Position numbers and translations under genes: made by a program
Assembly: GCF_003963535.1 (NCBI RefSeq)
Contig: NZ_CP034539.1
Coordinates: 7,316,001 to 7,380,000, forward strand
Length of the DNA: 64,000 nucleotides
Direction of reading: 5' to 3'
DNA from: Streptomyces cyaneochromogenes
Lineage (GTDB): Bacteria; Actinomycetota; Actinomycetes; Streptomycetales; Streptomycetaceae
Notes under the pieces: generated by a model
The model's database searches: none
Seen by the model: the letters and a program-made list of their open reading frames with translations, nothing else
What the model was told of the DNA's origin: nothing
Shown here: positions 52,874 to 61,865 of the stretch, one piece after another
Numbering within the stretch: the first letter of the stretch is position 1
Layout of the letters: the number at the start of each line of letters is the position of its first letter

Positions 52874-53200
52874 GTGGCTGGGGAATTCAAGGTCGATCTT
52901 GACCATTTGAAGTCGTTTGGTGACACATTGAAGCGGTCGGTTGAGGAACTGGAGGGGGCGCGCAAAGCGCTCGCGGATGTCCGGGCCGACCAGATCGGCA
53001 CGCCTCGGCTCGACGAGGCCTGTGACACGTTCCAGGACAGGTGGGCGTACGGGACCGACCAGCTGAAGGACCTGATCAAGGCGGTCGGCGAGGGCGTCGA
53101 GACGACCATGCTGAGCTACAAGAAGTTCGAAGAGGAACTGTCCAAGGCCCTGAAGCAGATGAACGACACGGCGGCCGCGAACGCAGGGGGGACCCGCTGA
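52874..53200 (+). CDS. Small helical T7SS protein, cassette B
   Basis: A 108-aa protein with FKVDLDHLKSFGDTLKRSVE and LDEACDTFQDRWAYGTDQLK, matching the cassette A protein at 37427-37828. GTG at 52874 after AAGGGGG. No WxG but the same hairpin plan. Its stop overlaps the next ATG (TGATG). Confidence 0.85.
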   Translation: MAGEFKVDLDHLKSFGDTLKRSVEELEGARKALADVRADQIGTPRLDEACDTFQDRWAYGTDQLKDLIKAVGEGVETTMLSYKKFEEELSKALKQMNDTAAANAGGTR

Positions 53201-54486
53201 TGGCTGCCAACCCGTATGCGAACCTCGGCTGGAATCCCGTTCCCGGTGTACCGGAAGCGGTTTCGACGCTGCAGAAGAAGGTGAAGTCCGCAGCAGACAC
53301 GCTGGACAACTGCCACAGCCAGATCGAGAGACTGCTCGCGGCCAGTTCCTCCTGGGAGGGGGACGCGGCAAATGCCTTCCGGGACGCCCTCGACGGTGAC
53401 CTCAAGGAGTACATGAGGAACGCCGGGCAGTCCCTGGGGAAGGCCGCCGGCTGGCTGGGCACCTGGGACGGCGACCTGGCATCTCACCGCGACCTGGCCA
53501 AGAAGTACGACGACGCCGCAGGGGAGAAGAAGACCGCCCGCGATTCGGCCCAGCAGCGTCATGACGAAGCCAGCAAGCACCCGGACCTCAAGCTCGCAGG
53601 GAAGGAGTATCCCTCCCAGGCGGAGGCCGATGCCGCTACGGCTCGGCTGCGTGCCGCCGAGCGCGCGCTGAACGAAGCCACCACCCAGCTCAACAACGCC
53701 ACCACCGCGTACAACGACGTCATCAAGAAGGCGCGAGAGCTGGAGGGCGACCACACCGAGCGGGCCAAGTTCATCGCCGGAAAGCTCGACGAGGCCGACG
53801 ACAAGCTGGCTCCGAAGGAGCCGAATTGGTTCATGTCGGCCGTTCAGGCCATCGGTGAGGGCATCGCCTGGGTCGGTAAGCAGATCTACGAGCACGCCGG
53901 AACCATCGGCGCGATCGCCGGTCTCCTCGCCCTCCTCCCGACGCCGGCCGCGCCGATCTTCGCGGCGATCGCCGTGGGCGCCAGCGCGCTCGCCATGACC
54001 AAGAACCTCTCGAGCGAGGACTTCAGGGATTCCCTGATGGGCAAGTACGGGTGGAAGGAAGGGGCATTCGCCTGGGGCGCGATGGTCGGTGACACCCTCG
54101 GAATGGTGCCCGGCGTCGGAGCGCTCGCCAGGGCCGGCAGTGAGGCGGGGCTCGCGGCGGCGGTTGCCCGGGAGGGTGGAGAGGCCCTGTCACTCGGGTC
54201 GAAGATGGCCAACTTCGGCAGTGAAATCGTGCCGGCCTTCAAACTCAAGGCTCTGGAGGCCGCGACGGATCCCGCGGTCGGAGCGCTTCAGTACTCCATC
54301 CAAGGCGCGAACGTACTCGCGAACGCGGCGTCGTCGCTGGAGACCGCCGGCGTTCTTCCGAAGAACGGCTACGGACACGATTCCGCCGAGGTGACGAAGA
54401 TCGGCGCCGCCTCGACCGGGCTGAAGAGCGGCGCCATCGGAATCCTGACGGACATGGGCGAAATGATGAGGGGCATCCGACTGTGA
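53200..54486 (+). CDS. Large WXG100-domain protein with hydrophobic middle, cassette B
   Basis: A 428-aa protein: WEG at 52-54, helices to about 205, a hydrophobic middle (HAGTIGAIAGLLALLPTPAA and PIFAAIAVGASALAM, about 230-268) and a small helical C-terminus. It is paralogous to 35997-37430. Likely a T7SS substrate. Its stop overlaps the next gene by 4 bp. Confidence 0.85.
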   Translation: MAANPYANLGWNPVPGVPEAVSTLQKKVKSAADTLDNCHSQIERLLAASSSWEGDAANAFRDALDGDLKEYMRNAGQSLGKAAGWLGTWDGDLASHRDLAKKYDDAAGEKKTARDSAQQRHDEASKHPDLKLAGKEYPSQAEADAATARLRAAERALNEATTQLNNATTAYNDVIKKARELEGDHTERAKFIAGKLDEADDKLAPKEPNWFMSAVQAIGEGIAWVGKQIYEHAGTIGAIAGLLALLPTPAAPIFAAIAVGASALAMTKNLSSEDFRDSLMGKYGWKEGAFAWGAMVGDTLGMVPGVGALARAGSEAGLAAAVAREGGEALSLGSKMANFGSEIVPAFKLKALEAATDPAVGALQYSIQGANVLANAASSLETAGVLPKNGYGHDSAEVTKIGAASTGLKSGAIGILTDMGEMMRGIRL

Positions 54487-55193
54487 ACAGCTTCCTTGAC
54501 ATCGCGCCGCCCGCGCCAAAGCCGGAGTACTGGTACGGACTCCCGTACGGCTACCTCAAGTTGGACCTCCAGCCGACGGCCGAGGGACTCCTGGAGATGG
54601 CCCGGCAGATCAACGAGCTGCCCGCTGAGGCCCGTGACCGCGCCGATCAGGTGTTCCGCCTCTATGCCGTCGTGGTGAGCATGCTGCAGAGCCAGCAGGT
54701 CCAGGGCTGCGCCCTCGGAATGCACCCCGACGACAACGGCGACCCCCTGATGTCCGTCCTGACGGTCTCCACGCTCGCGACGCCCAAGGGGAACGCCAAG
54801 GCCGCGCTCACCCAGATGCTGGCGGCCGGCGCCGGGACCGGCGTGGACAACGGCGTCGTTCCGGTGGAACTGCCGGTCGGGACGGGGTTCCTCATCGAGT
54901 CGGAACGGAGCACCGTGTCGCCGGGCGCTCCGCCCGAGGGGCAGGACGAGCCCGTGGAGGACACGGTCTGGCAGGGCACGGTGGTCATTCCGGACACGCG
55001 CTCCTCGTCGGTCATCACCGTGCAGTTGGTGACTTCGTCCACGCAGCTCGCCGACGACTACCGTGGAGTGCTGCTGGGCGTCGCCCGTACGGTGACTTTC
55101 ACCGACCCGGCGGCACCGGCCGCGGCGAACGGCGCGTCCGGACCGTTCGGAGCTCCTGGGGCCGGGTCCGATACGAGGAATCCCTTCGGATGA
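54483..55193 (+). CDS. ~236-aa T7SS cassette protein, cassette B
   Basis: A 236-aa soluble protein with GYLKLDLQPTAEGLLEMARQ, SVLTVSTLATPKGNAKAALT and VITVQLVTSSTQLADDYRG, then a short Gly/Pro tail. Same position and size as the cassette A third gene (35262-35963). An EspG-like chaperone role is inferred, not shown. GTG start with GTGA overlap. Confidence 0.78.
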   Translation: MNSFLDIAPPAPKPEYWYGLPYGYLKLDLQPTAEGLLEMARQINELPAEARDRADQVFRLYAVVVSMLQSQQVQGCALGMHPDDNGDPLMSVLTVSTLATPKGNAKAALTQMLAAGAGTGVDNGVVPVELPVGTGFLIESERSTVSPGAPPEGQDEPVEDTVWQGTVVIPDTRSSSVITVQLVTSSTQLADDYRGVLLGVARTVTFTDPAAPAAANGASGPFGAPGAGSDTRNPFG

Positions 55194-55239
55194 AAAGGAA
55201 CCCCTTCGAATGAGCACGGGCGAAACAGGAGGTTCCGCT

Positions 55240-55845
55240 GTGTCAGAGACCGCGCAGGCGCCTTATGCGACGGACGGCACGGACTTCAAGGGCGCACTGA
55301 GGTATTACTACCGCTCCGCGCTCGCGCGGTTCGCGAAGCTCGGCCTGCCCAGTGCGGTCCTGTTTGTTCAGATGTTCCTGTGGCCGATGGACGTCCGCGG
55401 ATACCTGTTGCCGGTGGCCATCGTGGGAATGTTCGGATTCCTGTTCGCCTTTTTCCTTCTCTACGGCCGTCTGTTCCTGACCTGGCGGTGCGCACGGGCC
55501 CTGCGTACGTACCCCCTGGAATTCCGCTCGCCCGTCGAGAAGGTCAAGCTGGAAAGGCCCCTGCGGCTCCACCTGCGATACGGCGACAAGGCCGGTCAGC
55601 CGGTGACCCTGCTGGCCAAGGACCCCCTGGGGCGCTCCCGCTGGCCGGACGGCATCGCCAACGGCGTGTGGTTCGCCGGGGACGATCCGTTCGGCGGCGC
55701 GGCCATCGTGCCCGGCAGTGGTGAGCTGCTCTTCATGCAGCCCACCGAGTGGGCGTTGTCGGCGAAGGAGCGCGACAGCGCCGGGGAGGTCCGCATCGGG
55801 CAGGCCAAGCGGGCCGGGATCAAGAGGGCTGTGCGTTATCGGTAG
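55240..55845 (+). CDS. Two-helix membrane protein after cassette B
   Basis: A 201-aa protein with membrane helices at about 36-50 and 55-78 and a C-terminal cytoplasmic domain with GIANGVWFAGDDPFGGAAIV and GELLFMQPTEWALS. GTG at 55240 was chosen for AGGAGG at the ideal distance; ATG 55210 is an alternative. A broken copy follows and a divergent paralog lies at 56383-56973. Confidence 0.8.
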   Translation: MSETAQAPYATDGTDFKGALRYYYRSALARFAKLGLPSAVLFVQMFLWPMDVRGYLLPVAIVGMFGFLFAFFLLYGRLFLTWRCARALRTYPLEFRSPVEKVKLERPLRLHLRYGDKAGQPVTLLAKDPLGRSRWPDGIANGVWFAGDDPFGGAAIVPGSGELLFMQPTEWALSAKERDSAGEVRIGQAKRAGIKRAVRYR

Positions 55846-55889
55846 TCGGCCTTTGCGGGCGGCCCCGGGCCGAATCCGGGAGAGATGCT

Positions 55890-56310
55890 GTGCAAGAGAT
55901 CGGTCAGGTGCCTGGCGCGACGGCCGGAGCGGATGTCAGGCGTGCGCTGAAGGACCATTACGGCGTCGCGAATACCTCATCCCTCTCGCGATCATCGGGA
56001 TGTTTGGATCTTTGATCACCGCGGTTGGCTTCTACGCGAGGCTCTCCTTGATCTGGAGGTGCTCGCGGGTCTTCCGTACGTACCCCATGGAATTCCGTGG
56101 GCCGATCGAGAAGATGAATCTGGAGAAGTACGCGAGGTCAGGCTCCGACTGCGCTTCGGCGAGAAGGCTGATCAATCGACGACGATGCAGGCGAAATCCG
56201 TCCTTGTACGCTACGGCTGGCCCACGGGCATCGAGAACGGCGTGTCGTTCGCCGGCGACGATCCCTTCGGTGGCGCGGCCATCGTCAAGAAGGCTGTTTC
56301 CTACCGGTAG
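55890..56310 (+). pseudogene. Broken copy of the 55240 gene
   Basis: GTG at 55890 starts VQEIGQVPGATAGADVRRAL; after a deletion the reading shifts to EYLIPLAIIGMFGSLITAVG, MEFRGPIEKMNLEKYA and shifts again to REVRLRLRFGEKADQST through FAGDDPFGGAAIV to a stop at 56310. Every block matches the adjacent intact gene, so this is a tandem duplicate in decay. Confidence 0.85.
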
Positions 56311-56382
56311 TTCGACGAGGCCACGTCCGGGCCGGCCGCGCACTCGCGCTGCACGCTGGTCCTCCGCGGGCGTTGCCCCGGC

Positions 56383-56973
56383 TCAGCGACGGGGCTCGAC
56401 CTCCATGAGGTCGGTGCCGCCGGGGAGAGCGAGGACACCGTGGCCCTCGACATCGCCCGCGTACCAGGCGCCGTACTCCATGGCTTGCGGCCAGTGGCGG
56501 CGGTGGACGGCACCGCGGGCCGACAAGAAGTGGTCCGACTGAGTGGGCCCTGCCGACTCGTTCAGCTGGAGCTGGATGGGCACGCCGTTCGGATCCTTGA
56601 GGGCGGGGTGCCTGCGAGCCCCGGGAATCCGTCGCCACGGGTGGGCCTCGAGGAGGCGCCGGACTCGCTGGAGGGAGCGCAGGGTGCTGACGTAGAGGTA
56701 GAGGAAAACGACGTAGACAAAGAGCAGCAGGCTCAGGACCAAGCCGAGGATGCCGCCGTCCTTTTTCTCCGTGCCGGGCAGAGCGACGATGCCGAACCCC
56801 TGCAGCACGCTGAGCGTGACGAACGACGCCACGAAGAGGAAGGTCGCGAGCGACAGGCGTGTGCGGATCGCGCGCCTTGCCTTGTCCCAGGCAGTACGAG
56901 TCCCCGGGTGGTCGAAGGCGGCCTTGTCCATGGGGACCTGTGTATCCCGTCCCCGCACAGATGGTTCTCGCAT
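56383..56973 (-). CDS. Two-helix membrane protein, paralog of the 55240 protein
   Basis: A 196-aa protein with helices at about 41-60 and 74-96 and a C-terminal domain HWPQAMEYGAWYAGDVEGHG and VLALPGGTDLMEVEP that follows the plan of 55240-55845 (WPxGIxNGVWFAGD, then LLFMQP). ATG at 56973 with GGGGGAGG just upstream. Confidence 0.72.
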   Translation of the reverse strand: MREPSVRGRDTQVPMDKAAFDHPGTRTAWDKARRAIRTRLSLATFLFVASFVTLSVLQGFGIVALPGTEKKDGGILGLVLSLLLFVYVVFLYLYVSTLRSLQRVRRLLEAHPWRRIPGARRHPALKDPNGVPIQLQLNESAGPTQSDHFLSARGAVHRRHWPQAMEYGAWYAGDVEGHGVLALPGGTDLMEVEPRR

Positions 56974-57030
56974 ATCCTCCCCCTTTTCCCTTTCCCTCTC
57001 GCGGCTCCGGGAACGAAACGGGACTGTGCA

Positions 57031-57726
57031 TCACCGGGCCGGGCCGCCGGAGCCGCCGTTCAGGTTGGCGAGGGCTTCCACCAGCGTTCCCCAGCCGGCG
57101 ACAGGGAAGTGGACGCTCACCCAAGATCCGTCATCGAACCCGATCTCGTGGGTGCCGTGGCGCGCGCCATTGCGCTTACGGATCCATGCCACACGTGCCC
57201 GAGGAACACCCCACCCGTATCGGATACCTGGCTCCACCTCCCGCCCGTCCGGAGACTTCTGGACGTGGACCAGGTGCAGGCCGCGGTCCCCCAGCAGGAG
57301 GACCGACACGGCATGGCATTCCTCACGGGGTTGCAGAGCGCTTGCCATGTGCCCCGCAGCGCTGCCCCACTCCCCGAACAGCGCCTGCTCTTTGCGCTCG
57401 CCCCGGTTGTCGAAGGCGTCCACTGCCGCGTTCACCGGATTGATGCGGTCAAGGAACTGCTCGGTCCTGGCCGCGCGGTTCAGCCAGCGATCACTGGTCG
57501 ACCTGGCCTCCGGTTGCGAGAACACGTCCGGCCGCAGGCGGTTCGGAGGTGTCGGAACGCCCTCGCCGATCGCGACTACGTGGGAATCGCTGAGTCGCTC
57601 TCCGGCGGGAAGGGCTGCCTTGGCCCGCGTGCGGGCCTCGCGAGCGATGGCGTGATGGTCGGGAGCTGCGGGACCTGAGATCCAGTCCTTGAATCCCGAC
57701 CAGGTGAGCAACTCCGAGAATCTCAC
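57031..57726 (-). CDS. Cytoplasmic protein, intact homolog of the frameshifted 48075 gene
   Basis: A 231-aa protein, no membrane span, with REARTRAKAALPAGERLSDS, FDNRGERKEQALFGEWGSAA, VSVLLLGDRGLHLVHVQ and EIGFDDGSWVSVHFPV. The C-terminal half looks like a small beta domain. GTG at 57726 was chosen because the longer open frame runs antisense to the 57848 gene. Partner of the preceding membrane protein family, as the same pair occurs at 47474-48716. Confidence 0.72.
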   Translation of the reverse strand: MRFSELLTWSGFKDWISGPAAPDHHAIAREARTRAKAALPAGERLSDSHVVAIGEGVPTPPNRLRPDVFSQPEARSTSDRWLNRAARTEQFLDRINPVNAAVDAFDNRGERKEQALFGEWGSAAGHMASALQPREECHAVSVLLLGDRGLHLVHVQKSPDGREVEPGIRYGWGVPRARVAWIRKRNGARHGTHEIGFDDGSWVSVHFPVAGWGTLVEALANLNGGSGGPAR

Positions 57727-57847
57727 GCGATTATGTCTCTCACTGTGTTCCCGGCAGTTGTCTGAGCGGATCGTAGCTGACGGTCGGCGAGTGCCGAGGA
57801 GGAGCGTGGGCTCGGCTCTCGGCGGGGGTAGGCGTAGGGAGTTGCGG

Positions 57848-58324
57848 ATGGATCGGATCGTCAGCAGTTGTTCGTTCACCGCCCGGCTGGAGGGCGCCTG
57901 GGAGTGGTGGTCCGCCGCCATCGACGAAGCGCAAGAGGGAGGCTGGGTCCGCGATGCCGTGGAACGGGAGGTGATGGCGGACATCAGGGCGGCGACCAAT
58001 GCGCTGCACGGTGGGCGGTTGCCGCCGTTCACCGAGGACTCCTGGCATGTGCGCATCGGGCGTATCGCCAACTGGGCCGGTGTCCTTCGGCTGGCGGCGC
58101 GGGCGGGTGGGTGGGAGCTCCAACCCGTCATCGGGCAGAGACCGGCGCACCCTGCGGGGATGGCCGAGCTGCTGTCCGGCATCTACGCGGTCGGCGAGCA
58201 GGGCGAGATATGGATGAAGCAGCTCCGGGAGGGCTGCCCGCCACCAGAAGGTGAGATCGCCGAAGCCGAGGGGTTCTTGACCGGGCCGGGGTCCATCGAA
58301 GATCTTGAGTTGTTCTTCTATTGA
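57848..58324 (+). CDS. Unknown 158-aa protein
   Basis: A helical soluble protein (LEGAWEWWSAAIDEAQEGGW, NWAGVLRLAARAGGWELQPV) ending in an acidic GFLTGPGSIEDLELFFY. ATG at 57848 with AGGGAG upstream. No known motif. Divergent from the 57031 gene. Confidence 0.72.
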   Translation: MDRIVSSCSFTARLEGAWEWWSAAIDEAQEGGWVRDAVEREVMADIRAATNALHGGRLPPFTEDSWHVRIGRIANWAGVLRLAARAGGWELQPVIGQRPAHPAGMAELLSGIYAVGEQGEIWMKQLREGCPPPEGEIAEAEGFLTGPGSIEDLELFFY

Positions 58325-58418
58325 TCAGGCAGCCGGCAGCAACAGAGGCCCCACGCACATCGCCCCATTCCCCAGCTCCCATGCCCCACGCACCCCGCGA
58401 CGATCGTGACCACACCCG

Positions 58419-58865
58419 ATGAGGACAGACACGCACCCCAAACCCACCACCGCAGCCTCGCCCACCTCCTGGCGCCGCTGGTCCCTGCTGGTGCCCGTCC
58501 TGGTCGTCGCCTCGGCGGGGCTGGTGGCGGCGCACTTCTCGTTCGAGGGCGACAGTTTCCAGAACTGCCGGTATCTGGGTCCGTCCACACGCATGTACGT
58601 CACCGCCTGGGCCGGCCCGGTGTGTGCGCTGGCAGCCCTGCTGCTTCTGACGGGCCTGCGCAGTGGGGCGCGTCGGCGGGGGCAGCGACCGGGGGCGGCG
58701 TGGCAGGGACGCGTGGCCATGGTGGCCGTGTGCCTCGTCCCCGTACTGCTGCTGGTGCAACTGGCGGCCCTGGCCTGGGTGTACGAGCCGGATCCACCGG
58801 GTGGACATGACTGCTCGGGGCTGGCACAGGACCTTGACCGGGTTGCCGCCGCACCACCTGCCTGA
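58419..58865 (+). CDS. Unknown three-helix membrane protein
   Basis: A 148-aa protein with membrane helices at about 22-39, 62-80 and 99-120. Two cysteines in the first outer loop and one near the C-terminus (GHDCSGL). No family recognised. ATG at 58419; a strong bidirectional terminator follows. Confidence 0.7.
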   Translation: MRTDTHPKPTTAASPTSWRRWSLLVPVLVVASAGLVAAHFSFEGDSFQNCRYLGPSTRMYVTAWAGPVCALAALLLLTGLRSGARRRGQRPGAAWQGRVAMVAVCLVPVLLLVQLAALAWVYEPDPPGGHDCSGLAQDLDRVAAAPPA

Positions 58866-58879
58866 ACGGGAAGCGAAAA

Positions 58880-58925
58880 CTCCTGTCGGCCGGAGGAACG
58901 CATGCGCGCCTCCGGCCGACAGGAG
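58880..58925. terminator. Bidirectional terminator with a perfect 17-bp stem
   Basis: CTCCTGTCGGCCGGAGG at 58880-58896 pairs with its exact complement at 58909-58925 around a 12-nt loop, between the membrane gene at 58419 and the mycosin on the other strand. Confidence 0.9.
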
Positions 58926-58952
58926 CTTCTCATCGAGCAGCAGTCCGGGGAC

Positions 58953-60173
58953 TCAGCCCGGATTGGGCCCCTGAGGCGGCATCGTGCCCGCCGGTCCCAT
59001 CGGCCCGGGCACCGGCGCGGGCGCCGGTGTCCTGCGGCGGCCGGACCGAATCAGGAGCACACCGCCGATCAGCATCACCACCCCCACGCCACCGGCGACC
59101 GCGCCGGTCATCCACAGCTCCTGCTCCAGCTCGGGGTGCGTGGTCTTCGGCGTGCCGTCCGGCGTCCCCAGGTACTGCTTGCCCTTGTACGCCATCGGCG
59201 CCGTCTTGTCCGCGGGCGGCGTGGAGGAGGCCTTCACGGCCGCGGCCGCGTCGATCTGTCCGTAGCCGAGCAGGGCGCTGCCGCCGCCGACGGGGCGGTT
59301 GGCGCTGGCGATCAGGACGTCGTTCACCTGGGCGGGGGTCAGCTTCGGGTTCTTCGCCTTCATGAGCGCCACGACGCCGGCGGCCAGCGCGCAGGCAGGC
59401 GAGGTGCCGTTGACCGCCTTGTAGCCGCCGTTGTTCGTCGCACTGGTGATGGCGACGCCCGGCGCGGCGACGTCGTTGTAGGTGTGCACCGTGGAGAACT
59501 CGGCGCGGGTGCCGTTCTGCTGGGTGGCGGCCACCGCGATCACTCCGGCGTAACCGGCCGGGTACGAAACGCTGTTGAGCCCGTCGCCCGAGTTGCCGGC
59601 TGAGGCGAGCACCGGCACGCCCGCGAGCAGGGCGTAGTCCACGGCTGCGGACTCCTCGGCGGAGTAGGTGTTGAACCAGTCGCTGCTGCCGAGCGACATG
59701 GAGATCACGTCGGCCCCGTGGTCGACCGCGTACTGGATGCCTGCCTCGATGGGGCTCTTGCCCTGGTTCCGAAGTTCTTCCAGGTCCTTGACGTCGGGCG
59801 TCTCGTCATCGCTGTCGTCGATCACGCGCACAGAGAGGATCTTGGCCTTGGGAGCGACTTTGAGGACGTCCGAGGCCATGGCGGTGCCATGCTCTCCCCA
59901 CTTCGGGTCTCCCGGCTCCAGCCCGTCCTTGAGGAAGTCGGGGCCGGTGGTCACCCTGCCCTTGAGGGCGGGATGGTCCTCCATCACACCCGAGTCGAGA
60001 ACCGCGACCGTCATTCCCTCGCCCTGGCTCTGCTGCTGCGCCGCGGACAGCCCGAGCGCCTGCCCTTCCCAGCCGACCGGCGTGGCCGCCTGCGCGGGCG
60101 TGGTGGCCAGCGTGCCCACCAGGCCGGTGAGGGCTACCGCGGTGCAGGTCGCGCGTATGCTTTGAAACTTCAC
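58953..60173 (-). CDS. Type VII secretion mycosin-like protease (fourth)
   Basis: A 406-aa S8 protease: signal 1-29, Asp60 (VAVLDSG), His95 (EHGTAM), Asn194 (SAGNSG), Ser258 in GTSPACALAAG. Like the third mycosin it has Cys after the catalytic TSxA. A transmembrane helix near 360-380 and a short Pro-rich tail follow. GTG at 60173 was chosen for GAGGTGA upstream; GTG 60185, which overlaps the preceding stop, is possible. Confidence 0.9.
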   Translation of the reverse strand: MKFQSIRATCTAVALTGLVGTLATTPAQAATPVGWEGQALGLSAAQQQSQGEGMTVAVLDSGVMEDHPALKGRVTTGPDFLKDGLEPGDPKWGEHGTAMASDVLKVAPKAKILSVRVIDDSDDETPDVKDLEELRNQGKSPIEAGIQYAVDHGADVISMSLGSSDWFNTYSAEESAAVDYALLAGVPVLASAGNSGDGLNSVSYPAGYAGVIAVAATQQNGTRAEFSTVHTYNDVAAPGVAITSATNNGGYKAVNGTSPACALAAGVVALMKAKNPKLTPAQVNDVLIASANRPVGGGSALLGYGQIDAAAAVKASSTPPADKTAPMAYKGKQYLGTPDGTPKTTHPELEQELWMTGAVAGGVGVVMLIGGVLLIRSGRRRTPAPAPVPGPMGPAGTMPPQGPNPG

Positions 60174-60181
60174 CGTGGGGT

Positions 60182-61237
60182 TCACCTCGCCAGGTTCATG
60201 ATGTGGCTGCCGAAGGTGCGGGCGAGGGCGTCGGCCTCGTCCATCCACGGCTTTCGGTCCTCGACCGTCCCGATGCCCTCGCCAAAGTCGCCGGGCAGGG
60301 TGGCCGGATTGCGTCCGTCGACCGCACCGGTCGTGACAGCGACGGCGTACGTTCCGAGGGGGTCCCCGCCCATGCCGTTGCGCCTGCTGTCCTGCCACTT
60401 GGCCGCGAGCGTTCCGGGAACCTGCAGCGGAACCACCGCGGCGTCGGGGACGTCCTCCCCCGACTGATCCTCGAGGTACTGGCCCAGTTCCGACCCGGCT
60501 TCGCTGTCCTTGGGCATCACGACGATCGCGACCGTGGCGACCATCTCACCGGTGAGATCGACATAGGTGGCGCGCAGCACGGCCTCGCAGCCGAGCTCCA
60601 GCGCCTTCTCCTTGGTCTCTCCGCTGAGGCCCTTGGAGCACGAGGTGTCCTCGGAGATGCCCATCCGGTTCCACTGGGCGATCTTCTTGTCCGACGCCTC
60701 GTACGTGTAGTTGGGCGGGTTGCCGATGGTCTCCGGGAAGAGATTGTCGGTGGTTTCGTTGCGCCACACCACCGCGTCGTAGGCCTGGTTGGGTATCACC
60801 TGCTGCGCGTTGCTGTACGCGTGCGCCACCAGCGCTCCGCCGCCGAGCATGCCGAGCACGCCGAAGACGGTCAGCACGATGCCGAACGCCTTACGGCCGG
60901 TCCGTCCGCCACCCGAGGGAGGTACCGGCGCCCCGGGCACGGGGCCGCCGGGGACGGCGTACCCCGGAACAGGGCCGCCGGGGACAGGCCCTCCGGGGAC
61001 GGGACCGCCGGGGGCGGGGTGATGCGCGGGCGGGGCGGCGTATCCACCGTACGGAGACGGACCCGGCTGAGCCGGAGCGGCAGCCGGGGGGTGCCCTGCA
61101 GCCGGCGGAGGCCCTGGGGGCGCCGCCGGCATGGGCGGCGGTACCGGTGCCGCTCCCTGTCCTTGCGGTTGCCAACCACTTTGCGGTGGCGGTTGCCCAT
61201 ACGGATTACCGCCGCTGGGCGGCGTGGGGTAAGACAT
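60182..61237 (-). CDS. Membrane-anchored mycosin partner protein (paralog)
   Basis: A 351-aa protein: Pro/Gly/Tyr-rich cytoplasmic N-terminus (1-115), transmembrane helix (about 117-143) and an outer domain with DTSCSKGLSGETKEKALELG, CEAVLRATYVDLTGEMVATV. It is homologous to 31466-32323 (CKLVLRATYTDLGGDMAATI). It directly precedes the fourth mycosin, as its paralog precedes the third, so a functional pair is likely. Confidence 0.85.
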   Translation of the reverse strand: MSYPTPPSGGNPYGQPPPQSGWQPQGQGAAPVPPPMPAAPPGPPPAAGHPPAAAPAQPGPSPYGGYAAPPAHHPAPGGPVPGGPVPGGPVPGYAVPGGPVPGAPVPPSGGGRTGRKAFGIVLTVFGVLGMLGGGALVAHAYSNAQQVIPNQAYDAVVWRNETTDNLFPETIGNPPNYTYEASDKKIAQWNRMGISEDTSCSKGLSGETKEKALELGCEAVLRATYVDLTGEMVATVAIVVMPKDSEAGSELGQYLEDQSGEDVPDAAVVPLQVPGTLAAKWQDSRRNGMGGDPLGTYAVAVTTGAVDGRNPATLPGDFGEGIGTVEDRKPWMDEADALARTFGSHIMNLAR

Positions 61238-61451
61238 GGTTCCCTCTCACACGTCCTTCTGCGAGGGAGCACGATGCGTGGTCCGGGCTCACACGACAGG
61301 AGCCCGCATCTCCACCGACCCGTACCCAGGTCACCGCGAGGCTCGACTCGAGCCACTCGCACACCTTTCGGCGCCCCCGTGAGTCTCCCGACACCTTATG
61401 ACCTTCGCAGACGCAAGGTGCGTGGGGTCCCGTGGAGCTCCTATAACGATC

Positions 61452-61808
61452 TTATTGACGGGCTTGTCTGCGGTAGAGAGCTATGGCTGTCTCCACCGGG
61501 TAGTTGGGGACGGCGACCGTCTCGCCGGTGTCCTTGGCGACGATGATCTTGCTGCCGCCCGGTGCGGCCGGTGCTGCGGGCCGGGTCGGGGCCGAGGCAC
61601 CGGTGGCGGGTGGGAACGTCGCGTACACCAGGTAGCCGATGTCGAACTCGTGGACGTGCAGGGGAGCGGGGGTGCCGTCCGGCAGCTCGGGTTGTGCGTA
61701 GCGGCTGCGGACGATGGCGAGGGCCTGCTCGGGGGTTGTCGGTGGGGTGGGAGTGTCGGGCGGCATGAGGCCGGCGGTCTCCTTGGCGCGAGTAGTCGGG
61801 GTCGTCAT
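61452..61808 (-). CDS. Small unknown protein, possibly Imm35/YrhB-like
   Basis: A 118-aa protein with PEQALAIVRSRYAQPELPDG, EFDIGYLVYATFPP, GGSKIIVAKDTGETVAVPNY and PVETAIALYRR. The last part resembles small immunity-type domains (YrhB/Imm35), a weak comparison. ATG at 61808 was chosen because the longer frame runs into a terminator hairpin. Confidence 0.65.
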   Translation of the reverse strand: MTTPTTRAKETAGLMPPDTPTPPTTPEQALAIVRSRYAQPELPDGTPAPLHVHEFDIGYLVYATFPPATGASAPTRPAAPAAPGGSKIIVAKDTGETVAVPNYPVETAIALYRRQARQ

Positions 61809-61812
61809 ACGG

Positions 61813-61848
61813 CCGGGTGCCCGATCCTCGTGGGAGTCGGGCACCCGG
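61813..61848 (-). terminator. Terminator after the beta-propeller gene
   Basis: A perfect 12-bp stem (CCGGGTGCCCGA at 61813-61824 with 61837-61848), 18 bp after the stop of the propeller gene, separating it from the small gene downstream. Confidence 0.8.
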
Positions 61849-61865
61849 TGCCGTCCGCGCCGACG

